A DNA stretch of 64,000 bases from Streptomyces sp. NBC_00102 (GCF_026343115.1 NZ_JAPEMC010000003.1:186001-250000), one strand, 5' to 3'. Positions 42,216 to 51,044 are shown, counted from the stretch's first letter. Program-made: numbers and translations. Notes: generated from the sequence alone by a model not told the origin.

Positions 42216-44786
42216 TCAGCCGCCGAAGTTGGTGACCGTGGACGGAACGGTGTCCGTCCCGAACGCGGGGGCGCCCGTGTCGTTGATCACGTGGTTGTAC
42301 CGCCCGGCCCCACCGAGCGAGACGGCCAGGATGCTGTGGAACTTCACACCGGCCTTCACCGGTACCTGGAATCCGCGGTCCGTCTCGATGCTCGTGAGAG
42401 TGAAGGCGCAGTAACTGCCCACGCCCCAGGCCTCGTGCGTGTTGACGGACGGGTCCACCTTGTAGGCGGCGTATCCCTTACTGCTGCCGTCCATCCACTC
42501 GGCCTGGCTCGGGACGTCGTACGCCTTCTCGTTCTGGAAGAAGATCGTCCGGCCCCGCTCGCCGAACCACTCGACGTCGTACTTCTTGAAGTGCTCGACG
42601 AAGAGCCCGGTGGCGAGCACGTCGTCACCGTGGACGAGCAGACCGTTGTCGGAGGCGTTGACGTTCCAGCCGACGCCGCTTCCGTGGTCGGCCCGCCAGA
42701 TCCAGGTGTGGTCGATGATCGTGTCGTCGCTGTAGATGTCGACGGCCGTCGTGGCCTTGCCCGCGAACTGGCCGCCCACCCGCACGAACACGTCCTGCAT
42801 CGAGGTCGGGTTGTTCGCGTGGTCGGTGTGCACACCCGGCTTGCCGATCTCCAGCAGAGTGGGCGAGTTGGTGGTGCCCGCGTCGATCAGGAAGCCGGCG
42901 AGCTTGACGCCGTCGACGTCGGCGACCTTCATCGCGGTGACGCCGTTGTCCGGGACGAGGGTGGCCAGGCCGAGGCCCAGGACCACCGTGTCGGCGCGGT
43001 TGACCTCGATGGTGCGGTCGAGGTGGTAGACGCCCGGGGTGAAGAGCAGGTGGAGGCCCTGCGCGAGCGCCTGGTTGATGGTGGCGGCGGAGACGCCCGG
43101 CTTGGCCACGTAGAACTGGTCGAGGCCGATCGAGGTGCCGGGGGTCGACCCGTTGGCCCAGCTCACGCCGCGGGCGTTGACCCGCTTGGAGGGCACGAAC
43201 ACCTTGTAGGTGCTGCCGTCGAGGTAGAGGTAGGGCTTCTCACGGCTGACCGGGGTGGTGTCCAGGGTCGTGTAGCGCGGCTCGGGGAAGGAGGTCGCCG
43301 GGGCGCCCTCGGTGCCCGAGAAGACCATGTTCCAGACCGAGTTGGTCCAGCCGCCGATGGCGCTGTCACGGGTGTACCACTGCTGCTGCGAGTACGGACC
43401 GACCGTGCCGTCGATCTTGGAGTCGGCGATGTACCCGCCGCTCGCCCAACCGTATCCGGACGGGGCGAGGTTGAGCCCGCCCTTGACGTGCATCCGACGG
43501 AACGGCGCGGCCTGGGCGACCGCCCAGCGGTTGGTACCGTCGTACGGGGCGATGGAGAGGTTCTCCGCGGAGCGCCAGAAGTTCTGCGTCGCGTTGCCGT
43601 TGAACCAGCCGGCGTCGACGCTGACTCCCTTGACGGTCACGTCGTCGGGGTTCTTCCCGAGGCCGAGGACCGAGGTGTAGAAGCCGGTGTTGACGTTGAC
43701 GTCGTAGCTGCCCGGCTTGAAGGCCAGCGCGTAGCGCCCTTCGCCGAACTGCGCAGACTCCTGCTGCTGGTAGATCGAGTCGATCTGCTGCTGGATGGTG
43801 GCGGCCGACATGGACGGGTCGAAGACCTTGACGTTGGGGCCGAGGTCACCGCCGCCCTGGATCGGCGTCGTGGATCCGTCCTGCACGTGGACGGCCGCCT
43901 CCCAGAGGGAGTAGCCGTATCCGGTGCCCCGGGCCGTGCCCGCGATACGGAGGTAGCGGCCCGAACCCTGCACCTGGTACGAGGTGTTGCCGCCGGTGGC
44001 GCCGGTGACCTTCTTGAGGTCGGTGAAGGTGGTGCCGTCGGTGGACGCCTGGACGGCGAAGTCCTTGCCGTAGGCCGCCTCCCAGGAGAGGTCCACCTGG
44101 CAGATGTTCTTGACCGAGCCCAGGTCGACCTGGATCCACTGCGGGTCGGCCGCGAGGCTGGACCAGCGGGTGGCGCCATTGCCGTCGAAGGCCGCGGACG
44201 CCGGGTTCCCGGCGTTCTCCACCGAGGAGGCGGTGGCCGTACGGTTAAGCGCCGCGTTGGCCGTACCGCACGAGCCCGAGCCCGTGCCCGGATCCACGGT
44301 CCCCGACGCGGAGCCGTAGACCTGGAACTCCCAGAGGGAGTAGCCGTACTGCGTCGCCCGCACGGTGCCCTGCACGCGCACGTAACGGCCGGTGCCGCTG
44401 ACGTCGAGCGTGTCGGTGCCGCCGTCCCCGTCCGTCACCGTGCGCAGGTCGGTCCAGCTCGAACCGTCTGCGGAGACCTGGATGCGGTACCCCTTGGCGT
44501 ACGCGGCCTCCCAGTTCAGCACCACTTTGCTGACGGTGGAGGACGTACCGAGGTCCACCTGTATCCACTGGTTGTCCGACGCGGCGCTGGACCAGCGGGT
44601 GCCGGTGTCGCCGTCGACGGCCTTCGCGGCCGTGGTGCCGCCGTTCTCCTCCGAGGACGCCGTCACGGTGCGGCCCTGCGACAGCAGGACCGCCGTGTCC
44701 GCGCCGAACGCCGGAGCCCCCAGGACGGGGATGGCGAGGATGCCTGCCACCACTGCCGCCGCGGCTCGGCCGGGTCTGAATCTCAT
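42216..44786 (-). CDS. Secreted protein with two F5/8-type C (CBM32) domains and a beta-helix
   Basis: An 856-residue exported protein with a signal peptide (MRFRPGRAAAAVVAGILAIPVLGAPAF split at the usual AFG-A). Two discoidin/CBM32 repeats follow (about 35-160 and 175-305; both have WIQVDLG and YSLWEA or YSLWEF), then a large parallel beta-helix-like region (about 330-850). Proteins of this layout are often annotated as adenylyl cyclase or coagulation factor 5/8 protein; neither name is informative. The beta-helix suggests a polysaccharide hydrolase or lyase. AAGGAG lies 9 nt before the ATG. A promoter with two identical operators lies upstream. Confidence 0.83.
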   Translation of the reverse strand: MRFRPGRAAAAVVAGILAIPVLGAPAFGADTAVLLSQGRTVTASSEENGGTTAAKAVDGDTGTRWSSAASDNQWIQVDLGTSSTVSKVVLNWEAAYAKGYRIQVSADGSSWTDLRTVTDGDGGTDTLDVSGTGRYVRVQGTVRATQYGYSLWEFQVYGSASGTVDPGTGSGSCGTANAALNRTATASSVENAGNPASAAFDGNGATRWSSLAADPQWIQVDLGSVKNICQVDLSWEAAYGKDFAVQASTDGTTFTDLKKVTGATGGNTSYQVQGSGRYLRIAGTARGTGYGYSLWEAAVHVQDGSTTPIQGGGDLGPNVKVFDPSMSAATIQQQIDSIYQQQESAQFGEGRYALAFKPGSYDVNVNTGFYTSVLGLGKNPDDVTVKGVSVDAGWFNGNATQNFWRSAENLSIAPYDGTNRWAVAQAAPFRRMHVKGGLNLAPSGYGWASGGYIADSKIDGTVGPYSQQQWYTRDSAIGGWTNSVWNMVFSGTEGAPATSFPEPRYTTLDTTPVSREKPYLYLDGSTYKVFVPSKRVNARGVSWANGSTPGTSIGLDQFYVAKPGVSAATINQALAQGLHLLFTPGVYHLDRTIEVNRADTVVLGLGLATLVPDNGVTAMKVADVDGVKLAGFLIDAGTTNSPTLLEIGKPGVHTDHANNPTSMQDVFVRVGGQFAGKATTAVDIYSDDTIIDHTWIWRADHGSGVGWNVNASDNGLLVHGDDVLATGLFVEHFKKYDVEWFGERGRTIFFQNEKAYDVPSQAEWMDGSSKGYAAYKVDPSVNTHEAWGVGSYCAFTLTSIETDRGFQVPVKAGVKFHSILAVSLGGAGRYNHVINDTGAPAFGTDTVPSTVTNFGG

Positions 44787-44848
44787 ATGTCGCTGCTCCT
44801 TCTCGGAACGCACACCGCGGTCCGCCGACCGGCGGACCGCCCCTACAG

Positions 44849-44860
44849 GAGAGCGCTCTC
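44849..44860. promoter_or_regulatory. Operator copy 2, GAGAGCGCTCTC
   Basis: A perfect 12-bp palindrome in the leader of the CBM32 gene, about 63 nt upstream of its start. It is identical to the copy at 44935-44946; the two are 86 bp apart centre to centre, about eight helical turns. Confidence 0.7.
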
Positions 44861-44934
44861 TCACCCAGCCGCACACCCCGCCCGTAAGAGTGCGTGAGGG
44901 TCCATCAGAACTGATGCGAAAGGAAGAACTCGGA

Positions 44935-44946
44935 GAGAGCGCTCTC
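44935..44946. promoter_or_regulatory. Operator copy 1, GAGAGCGCTCTC, at the transcription start
   Basis: The same 12-bp palindrome as at 44849, inside GGAGAGAGCGCTCTCCC. It begins about 10 nt downstream of the predicted -10 box, where a repressor would block transcription. The GAGCGCTC core is the same as in the CebR box TGGGAGCGCTCCCA, so a LacI-family protein is the likely ligand. Confidence 0.7.
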
Positions 44947-44955
44947 CCGGCGCAT

Positions 44956-44984
44956 ACCGTAGGAGGAGGCCCCTGGACCGTCAA
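44956..44984 (-). promoter_or_regulatory. Predicted sigma-70-type promoter of the CBM32 gene
   Basis: On the minus strand TTGACG (44979-44984) and TACGGT (44956-44961) are exactly 17 nt apart. Transcription would start near 44949, directly before operator copy 1, giving a leader of about 160 nt. Confidence 0.65.
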
Positions 44985-45275
44985 TAGATGCAGCAGAGAT
45001 CGGTCGACGGCTTCGGCGGATCCGGGCGAGCGGGACACCACGGACCACGCCCCACCTGCCCAAACATCCCTTGAAGCACGTGAGTTGACACTGCGGCGAC
45101 GTGCGGGAAATGGAGGCCCCACCGCACCGGGGGACGCCTTTCCGTTCATCCTCGCAAGGTTTCGGAGCCGTCGGCGACACCCGTCCGGCAACCGCAGACC
45201 GACCCGCCTGCGCCCGTCCGACCGCACCTCCGCGAAGTCCGCCGGCAACGCGCGAGACCCACCTACCCTCGAAGG

Positions 45276-46208
45276 ATGATCGAGATCCCGGAGGCCTTCG
45301 CCCGAACCACCGTCGGACGCGAAGGCGCACACGGGAGAGCCTGGCTCGACAGACTCCCCTTACTGGTCGACGGATTGCTCGACCGGTGGAGCTGCGTCCC
45401 GGACGGACCGATCACGCACGGCGGCGTCGGAGTCGTCGTGCCGGTCCGGCGGCGGTCCGAGGGGGCGGCCGTGATCAAGGTGTCCTTCCCCCACCCGGGC
45501 AACGTCCACGAACCCGACGGCCTCGCGGCATGGCGCGGTCGCGGTGCCGTGCTGCTCCACGAACGGGACGACGAGCGGTTCGCCATGCTCCTCGAACGGG
45601 TGGGGAAGTCCACCCTGGCGGAGTCGGAGTCGGGCGACACGGTCGCGGCCGTCGCCGGCGCCCTCAGCCGCAGGCTCGCCGTTCCCGCTCCGGCCGGTCT
45701 GCCCCGGCTGCGAGAACGGGCGGACCGTTGGGAGGAGGAGCTGCGCACCCACGCCGAACTGATGCCGGACGCGGTGCCGGGCCGGGTGGGGGATCACGCA
45801 CGGGCGACCGTCCGGGAGTTCGGCCGGTGCCAGCCGGACACGGTCGTCCACGGCGATCTGCACGGCAGGAACATCCTGCGCGCAGACCGCGAGCCGTGGC
45901 TCGCGGTCGACCCCAAGGGGTACGCCGGCGATCCCGCCTACGACGCGGGGACCTTCCTGAAGTCGAGGGCCTTCGCCCTCCTCGGGTCGGACGACTTCGG
46001 CCGGGCGGTGGACCGCGCACTGGACATCTACACGGAGGCGGCGGAGCTCGATCGCGAACGCACCCGCCGCTGGGCCCAGTGGCACGCGGTCACCGCCACT
46101 TACCGGGGAATCCGCCACGGCTACCGCGTCGCCCGCGACGGACCGGAGCGCGACCGCGTCACCGACTTCGCCGCGCACCTCTCGGAACTGCTCACCCCTC
46201 CCCCGTGA
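45276..46208 (+). CDS. Aminoglycoside O-phosphotransferase family, APH(6)-like
   Basis: A 310-residue kinase of the aminoglycoside/hydroxyurea antibiotic-resistance kinase family. Visible motifs: the catalytic loop VVHGDLHGRNIL (about residues 190-201), the metal-site AVDPKGYAGDPAYDAG (about 210-225) and an N-terminal TAAVIKV-type lysine strand (AAVIKVSFP). Streptomycin 6-kinases belong here, but many Streptomyces members have no known antibiotic substrate. TACCCT sits 6 nt upstream of the ATG as a -10 box, so the transcript is probably leaderless. It stands alone and ends at a strong terminator. Confidence 0.85.
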   Translation: MIEIPEAFARTTVGREGAHGRAWLDRLPLLVDGLLDRWSCVPDGPITHGGVGVVVPVRRRSEGAAVIKVSFPHPGNVHEPDGLAAWRGRGAVLLHERDDERFAMLLERVGKSTLAESESGDTVAAVAGALSRRLAVPAPAGLPRLRERADRWEEELRTHAELMPDAVPGRVGDHARATVREFGRCQPDTVVHGDLHGRNILRADREPWLAVDPKGYAGDPAYDAGTFLKSRAFALLGSDDFGRAVDRALDIYTEAAELDRERTRRWAQWHAVTATYRGIRHGYRVARDGPERDRVTDFAAHLSELLTPPP

Positions 46209-46248
46209 GATCACGGATGCCGCGATCGGCCGACGCCGGACACGGAAC

Positions 46249-46289
46249 GTGGGCGGCCCCGGTGACGTCATGTCACCGGGGCCGCCCAC
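46249..46289. terminator. Bidirectional terminator after the kinase gene
   Basis: A perfect 18-bp stem (GTGGGCGGCCCCGGTGAC and complement) with a 5-nt loop, 40 nt after the kinase stop and 55 nt after the stop of the convergent small membrane-protein gene. Confidence 0.88.
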
Positions 46290-46343
46290 GGACCGGTAGT
46301 GGGCCAGGAATCCACCCCGTCAATACATACGGGACCGGATTCC

Positions 46344-46511
46344 TCACCAGCGGTACCAGCGTCCCTTCCGGCTGCCGGAAGCCGGGCGCACGACAAAGCC
46401 CAGCAGCCACACCACCAGCACGATCACGGCGATCCACCACAGAATGTTCAGCGCGAATCCGGCACCGAAGAGAATGAGCGCAAGAAGCAGAACAAGAAGA
46501 AGCGGGACCAT
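46344..46511 (-). CDS. Small hydrophobic membrane protein (55 aa)
   Basis: A 55-residue protein with two adjacent hydrophobic stretches (VPLLLVLLLALILFGAGFA and ILWWIAVIVLVVWLLGFVV) and a short basic/aromatic tail (GSRKGRWYRW). GGAGG lies 8 nt before the ATG. Small proteins of this kind are common in Streptomyces and are often annotated only as hydrophobic protein; some are stress-induced. It is monocistronic, convergent with the kinase and divergent from the ATPase gene. Confidence 0.78.
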   Translation of the reverse strand: MVPLLLVLLLALILFGAGFALNILWWIAVIVLVVWLLGFVVRPASGSRKGRWYRW

Positions 46512-46790
46512 GATTATTACCTCCGACCACTCATGTGCCCGCGCCTCGGAAGAGCACACCTCCTCATTCGAAGGATTTCCCGCAGTCCACCATCCGACTC
46601 CATCGCCACCATCGCGAGCAGGCACGATGCGCTCCCTGCGGCCGATCACCCCATGCACTCCGAGCGGCTTCACGCGCCCCGCACATTTCCGCACACTCTC
46701 CGCAACCGATCAACGGGAACGCCCCCTTGAACCGTTTCGTCCTGGGTACGCGAAGACGGACCACGGAATTCTCTTGACGGGGTAATTCAC

Positions 46791-47216
46791 ATGCACCAAC
46801 AGGTTCTGACCAAAGACTCCCCATCCCATGGATCGACCGACTCACGGCTCGAATTCGTCTGCCGCCCGCAACGCGCCGCCGAAGCCCGGGACGCCATCGC
46901 CGCCTTTCTCGAACGGCTCGATCCACCGCCCCGCGCCGATACGGTCCAGAACCTGCTCCTGCTGGTGTCGGAGCTGGTGACCAACGCGATCCGCCACGCC
47001 GGGGGTGTGACAGCGCTCCGGTTCGCCGCGGACCGCAGGGTCCTGCAGATCCGGGTGTCCGACCCCAGCTCCGCCCACCCCCAGGACCGTACGCCCGACC
47101 TCACGGGCCGGACCGGAGGCTTCGGCTGGCCCATGATCCGGCGCCTCGCCCACGACGTGCAGGTGCGGAGCAGGGAGGGCGGCGGGAAGGTCGTCGTGGC
47201 GACGATCGGCCGCTGA
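46791..47216 (+). CDS. HATPase-domain protein, anti-sigma-factor serine-kinase-like (RsbW family)
   Basis: A 141-residue single-domain GHKL ATPase. The N box is LLLLVSELVTNAIRHAGG (Glu and Asn ligands of Mg-ATP) and the G1 and lid regions appear as VSDPSS..and TGGFGWPMIRRLA. Streptomyces has dozens of such kinases acting in partner-switching with anti-anti-sigma factors or as WhiB-like stress-pathway partners. No cognate sigma or anti-anti-sigma gene is adjacent, but a PP2C phosphatase gene lies 5 kb away. A GGGG ribosome site precedes the ATG by 8 nt. Confidence 0.85.
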   Translation: MHQQVLTKDSPSHGSTDSRLEFVCRPQRAAEARDAIAAFLERLDPPPRADTVQNLLLLVSELVTNAIRHAGGVTALRFAADRRVLQIRVSDPSSAHPQDRTPDLTGRTGGFGWPMIRRLAHDVQVRSREGGGKVVVATIGR

Positions 47217-47268
47217 GGGCGTACACCCCGTTCCCCCGTCCCGGGAAAGCCCGGAAACCACCGGGCGC

Positions 47269-47724
47269 GTGAGCGGCGGAACGGGCGGGCATCCTCGCCC
47301 CGTGCCCGACAGCGCCCCGAGCGCACCCGAGGGCGACGGACCCGCCCGGGACCCGCTCGCCGCCGAGGCCACCGGCCAGGCCCTGGTCTCCTTCGCATAC
47401 GGCCCCGAGGACATCCTCACCACGGCTCACCGGCCTATGCCCGCGGCGCTGTTGGCACTCTGGTTCGGCAGCCGGGTGCTGCTCGTCCACGACAGGTACC
47501 GGCGGTCCTGGAAGCTGCCGGGCGGCATGATCGAGCCGGGCGGGACACGGCGCGCTGCGGCCTGGCGCGAACTGCGGGAGGAGACCGGCCAGACACCGGA
47601 CGGCCCCGAGGAGTTCGTCGGGCCGGCGCGCTTCCACCTGGGGCCCGAACGGCACAGCGAATTCCTGGCGTTGTCCACGGGGCGGATCGAACGCCCCTCC
47701 CAAGCAGACCTGCCGGACAAGTGA
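47269..47724 (+). CDS. Nudix hydrolase-like protein with a degenerate, short domain
   Basis: A 151-residue protein with a Nudix fold: ALLALWFGSRVLLVHDRYRR, then a Nudix box reading GGMIEPGGTRRAAAWREL followed by REETGQ. The REL.EE core that binds Mg2+ is intact, but the usual Glu in GGxxEPGE is Gly. The frame stops soon after the RFHLGPERHSEFLAL strand (end RIERPSQADLPDK), shorter than most Nudix domains, so a C-terminal truncation is possible. The GTG start is uncertain; the first 35 residues are low-complexity. Substrate is probably a nucleotide derivative. Confidence 0.7.
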   Translation: MSGGTGGHPRPVPDSAPSAPEGDGPARDPLAAEATGQALVSFAYGPEDILTTAHRPMPAALLALWFGSRVLLVHDRYRRSWKLPGGMIEPGGTRRAAAWRELREETGQTPDGPEEFVGPARFHLGPERHSEFLALSTGRIERPSQADLPDK

Positions 47725-47806
47725 GCGCATGGCGTACCGGCGTCCCACGACGGCCCACCGACGACCGCGGGCGTCCTCCCTGGCACCCCGAGGGCATACT
47801 GCGACC

Positions 47807-47893
47807 ATGAACCGTCCGTCGAGCGACTACCGGAAGCTCACCCGCATGCAAGTCGCCCACCGCAGCCACAGCGAGGACCCGAGCCATGTCTGA
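47807..47893 (+). CDS. Possible 28-residue small ORF overlapping the DUF6221 gene
   Basis: ATG AAC CGT begins a 28-codon frame (MNRPSSDYRKLTRMQVAHRS...) whose stop TGA lies 5 nt into the following gene (ATGTCTGA). The residues are polar with no obvious domain. The overlap would couple its translation to that of the next gene. Evidence is only the arrangement. Confidence 0.25.
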   Translation: MNRPSSDYRKLTRMQVAHRSHSEDPSHV

Positions 47894-48317
47894 CGCCCTG
47901 GTGGCCTTCCTCCTCGCCCGACTCGCCGAGCGCGAGGCGGCGGCGCTCGCGGCGAGCGGAGGGCGCACTGCCCCGTCGTGGCAGGCACTGGGCACAGGGG
48001 TGTACGCCGTGACGGACGCCTTCGCGGACGACGTCCCGCCCCTCGCGACGACCGGGCCCGAAATCGGCGGTTCCGACGAGGACGCCGCACGCGCCGAGCA
48101 CATCGCACTGCACGACCCGGCGCACACCCTGCGGGAGATCGAGGCGGTGCGAGAGCTTCTGAGGAGGTACGAGGAGCCGGAGGCGAGCTTCGCGCTGCCG
48201 GACTCGGCCAACCGCTACTCGGCCGCCGCGGAGCGCTCCGCGGTGCTGCTGGCCGCGAGCCACCTGGCGCTGCCCTACTCCGGGCACCCGGACTACCTCG
48301 TGACCTGGCGCCCCTGA
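47886..48317 (+). CDS. DUF6221-family protein
   Basis: A 143-residue soluble protein matching the actinobacterial DUF6221 pattern: MSDALVAFLLARLAEREAAA at the N-terminus, and EHIALHDPAHTLREIEAVRELL in the middle (HDPA..LREIEA motif). A C-terminal helical region follows. Function unknown; relatives are frequent on Streptomyces chromosomes and mobile elements. The gene may begin inside a short upstream frame. It ends near a strong stem-loop. Confidence 0.8.
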   Translation: MSDALVAFLLARLAEREAAALAASGGRTAPSWQALGTGVYAVTDAFADDVPPLATTGPEIGGSDEDAARAEHIALHDPAHTLREIEAVRELLRRYEEPEASFALPDSANRYSAAAERSAVLLAASHLALPYSGHPDYLVTWRP

Positions 48318-48504
48318 AGGCGTGCTGCCAAAGCCGTCCGCCTCACCCTCGGCCATGAAGACCCGGCCGTCTTCCCGAATGAATGGGCCGTCGTGTTCCA
48401 AGGTTGATCCCATGCCCGCATAGCCGAGGGGACGAGGGGGCCAGGTGCTCGCTCCGTGATGGATCTCCCCGGATGCTCCCCAGGCACTTGTCCGGCAGGG
48501 AAGT

Positions 48505-48533
48505 GGCGGTCGGAGTCGATGACTCCGACCGCC
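48505..48533. terminator. Terminator between convergent DUF6221 and PL11 genes
   Basis: GGCGGTCGGAGTC pairs perfectly with GACTCCGACCGCC (13 bp, 3-nt loop), 17 nt after the PL11 stop. Confidence 0.8.
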
Positions 48534-48549
48534 TCCCCGCCGAGGTGTC

Positions 48550-50457
48550 CTACGGCGTCGTGATGGCCGGCCGCGGCGGCGTCGGCATCCCGTTGCCGAT
48601 GGCGAAGCTCGGGTGCGGCGGCTGATTGTAGGCGGTGTTCTGCCACGCAAGCGCGGTGCGGTACTGGGTGTCGTGGAGCAGCGTGGTGATCCGGGTGGTG
48701 GTCTCGTACGGCGTGGAGTAGATGCGCAGGGCGGTGTTGTTCGTCGTCGGCCAGACGACCTCCTCGCGCCAGTCCCCGAATAGGTCTCCGGAGATCGCGG
48801 GGGTGGCCTTCGTACCGTTGTTGGCGTGTACGGAGTCGCCGGTGAGCAGCCGGGTGTCGGACGAGGTGCCGTACTTGTCGATGTGGGTGGAGTCGAGCAG
48901 TTCGCGGGTGGTGTCGCCGTCCCACCAGGTCAGGAAGTTGGTGCTGGACGGTTTGCGGGAGGCGACCACGGCGCCGGAGGGGCTGCGTACACCGTCCGCG
49001 GCCGAGGACCAGGACTCGGCGCCGGGGCTGCCGGACCAGATGTCGCCGGAGACGCCACGGCCGTTGTCACCGTTGGACGGGGTCGACCAGAGGATCTGTC
49101 CGGTGCGCGCGTCGGCCATCCAGGACGAGGGTTTCGAGCTGTCCTCGTCCACCTTGAACTCCTCCAGACCCGCGCGGGAGGGGTCGAGGTCGCCGACGTG
49201 CTGGGCGTCGCCGTGGCCGTTCTTGGTGGTCCAGAGGGAGGCGCCGTTGTCGTCCACGGCCATGGCGCCGTACACGATCTCGTCCTTGCCGTCCGCGTCG
49301 ACGTCGGCGACGGACAGCTGGTGGTTGCCCTGGCCGTCGTAGCCCCGGCCGGTGTTGGTGGAACTGTTGGTGTCGAACGTCCACCGCCGGGTGAAGGCGC
49401 CGCCCCGCCAGTCCCAGGCGGCGATGACGGTACGCGTGTAGTAGCCGCGCGCCATGATCAGGGAGGGCCGGGAGCCGTCGAGGTAGGCGGTTCCGGCGAG
49501 GAAGCGGTCGACCCGGTTGCCGTACGAGTCGCCCCACGAGGAGACGGTGCCGCGCGCGGGGACGTAGTCGACCGAGCCCATGGCGGCGCCCGTACGGCCG
49601 TTGAACATGGTCAGGTACTCGGGTCCGGTGAGGACGTACCCGGAGGAGTTGCGGTAGTCGGCGGAGGCGCTGCCGATGGTGGTTCCTTTGCCGTCGACGG
49701 TGCCGTCCGAGGTCTTCATGGCGACCTCGGCCTCGCCGTCGCCGTCGTAGTCGTACACCTGGAACTGCGTGTAGTGCGCGCCGGAGCGGATGTTGCGGCC
49801 GAGGTCGACGCGCCAGAGCCGGGTTCCGTCGAGTTTGATGCCGTCGACGATGGTGTTGCCGGTGTAGCCGGACTGCGAGTTGTCCTTGGCGTTGGTGGGC
49901 TGCCACTTGAGGACGAAGTCGAGGGCTCCGTCGCCGTCCAGGTCGCCGACGGAGGCGTCGTTGGCCTCGTAGGTGTAGGCGACGCCGTCCGGAGTGGTGC
50001 CGCCGGCGGGCGGGCTGATCGGCACGTCCTTGTATCCGGTGCGGAACTGGATGGCGTGGACGGAGTCGGCCTGTTCGACGCCGCCGACCACGGCGCGGAC
50101 GGTGTAGTCCGCGGTGGCGGGTGCGCCGGCGTGGAAGTAGTTGGTCGAGCCGGTGATGGGCGAGGCGTTGACCTTGGTGCCGGCCCGGTAGACGTTGAAC
50201 GCGACGGCGTCGGGGTCCGTGCCGAGCCAGCGCCAGCTGATGAGGTTGCCGGTGTCGGTGTGCACGCTGACGACGCCCCGGTCCAGTGCCTCGGCCTGCC
50301 GCAGGGTCGCGGCGTGCGAGGTCTGGCCCGCGGCGACGAGGCCGGCGGCGGCGAGGAGTCCGGCGGCCAGCGAGCTGATCAGCGCGCGGGTCCGGGCGGT
50401 CCGGCGACGCCTGCCTCGTGAGTGGGGGGAACGGGCTGAAGCGGATGTGGGGTTCAC
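48550..50457 (-). CDS. Secreted rhamnogalacturonan endolyase, PL11 family
   Basis: A 635-residue exported polysaccharide lyase. A signal region (RTRALISSLAAGLLAAAGLV) precedes the mature protein. PL11 traits are the N-terminal RQAEALDRGVVSVHT and SWRWLGTDPDAVAFNVYR, repeated Asp-rich calcium loops (VGDLDGDGALDFVLKW, DYDGDGEAEVAMKT, VADVDADGKDEIVYG) forming a beta-propeller, and a GDLFGDWREEVVW loop near the end. It cleaves the rhamnose-galacturonate backbone of pectin by beta-elimination. The GTG at 50457 is a moderate choice; another GTG at 50496 is in frame. It is monocistronic. Confidence 0.93.
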   Translation of the reverse strand: MNPTSASARSPHSRGRRRRTARTRALISSLAAGLLAAAGLVAAGQTSHAATLRQAEALDRGVVSVHTDTGNLISWRWLGTDPDAVAFNVYRAGTKVNASPITGSTNYFHAGAPATADYTVRAVVGGVEQADSVHAIQFRTGYKDVPISPPAGGTTPDGVAYTYEANDASVGDLDGDGALDFVLKWQPTNAKDNSQSGYTGNTIVDGIKLDGTRLWRVDLGRNIRSGAHYTQFQVYDYDGDGEAEVAMKTSDGTVDGKGTTIGSASADYRNSSGYVLTGPEYLTMFNGRTGAAMGSVDYVPARGTVSSWGDSYGNRVDRFLAGTAYLDGSRPSLIMARGYYTRTVIAAWDWRGGAFTRRWTFDTNSSTNTGRGYDGQGNHQLSVADVDADGKDEIVYGAMAVDDNGASLWTTKNGHGDAQHVGDLDPSRAGLEEFKVDEDSSKPSSWMADARTGQILWSTPSNGDNGRGVSGDIWSGSPGAESWSSAADGVRSPSGAVVASRKPSSTNFLTWWDGDTTRELLDSTHIDKYGTSSDTRLLTGDSVHANNGTKATPAISGDLFGDWREEVVWPTTNNTALRIYSTPYETTTRITTLLHDTQYRTALAWQNTAYNQPPHPSFAIGNGMPTPPRPAITTP

Positions 50458-50614
50458 GGTTCGCACTTTCGGCCGGGGGCGGGTGACGGGTTGCACAGGT
50501 CAGTCGCCCCCGGCCGCACAAAGGTTGCCGCCCTCCGAGCCTTCACGAATCCGCTCGCGGATCCGCGGATCCGACCGCCCCGGGCCTGCCCCCTGCCGAC
50601 TCCGCCCGTACCGC

Positions 50615-50959
50615 TCAGCCGCCGTCGGGCGTCGCCCTCGGCAGCGTCTTCTCGGGGCTCCGCCGTCCGGCACGGCTCGCCCGTACCCCGACGCCGGCCG
50701 CGCTCGCGGCCGAGTGCAGGGAGCGGAGGGCGACGAGGAGGAAGCCGATGTCGTCGAGGTAGACGGGGTCGGGGATGAGGTCGACCGGTGAGATCGTGTA
50801 GATCACCGCGGCCCAGAACAGGGCTTTGGACCGGAGCGGAATCCCCGCGTCGGTGAGGAGTTTGCGGGCACGTACGACGCGCACCAGCAGGACGGCGGCG
50901 ACACCCATGGTGAGCAGCGCGGCGACGGCGCCGATGACGAGCCAAGCGGTGAGGTCCAT
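50615..50959 (-). CDS. YkvA/DUF1232-family membrane protein
   Basis: A 114-residue protein with an N-terminal transmembrane helix (AWLVIGAVAALLTMGVAAVLLV) and the DUF1232 signature TISPVDLIPDPVYLDDIGFL (residues 56-75). Function unknown; relatives are small membrane proteins. It is followed by a basic tail and the stop is far from the PL11 gene. Upstream, the WhiB gene lies on the same strand after 85 nt. Confidence 0.85.
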   Translation of the reverse strand: MDLTAWLVIGAVAALLTMGVAAVLLVRVVRARKLLTDAGIPLRSKALFWAAVIYTISPVDLIPDPVYLDDIGFLLVALRSLHSAASAAGVGVRASRAGRRSPEKTLPRATPDGG

Positions 50960-51044
50960 GGCTCATCGTGTACCCGCCCGGGGGCCGCGCACGGCATCCG
51001 GACGGTAACAGCCGGGTCCTCGGACCGTCCCCTCGGCCCGCTCC

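Noticed and set aside
42216..44786. Adenylyl cyclase name often given to this protein type
   Set aside because: No cyclase motifs are visible; the protein is an exported CBM32 and beta-helix protein.
46720..46790. Sigma-B-type promoter before the HATPase gene (GGGTAC at 46743)
   Set aside because: The GGGTAC -10 element is present, but no GNNT -35 element occurs at the required 14-16 nt spacing.
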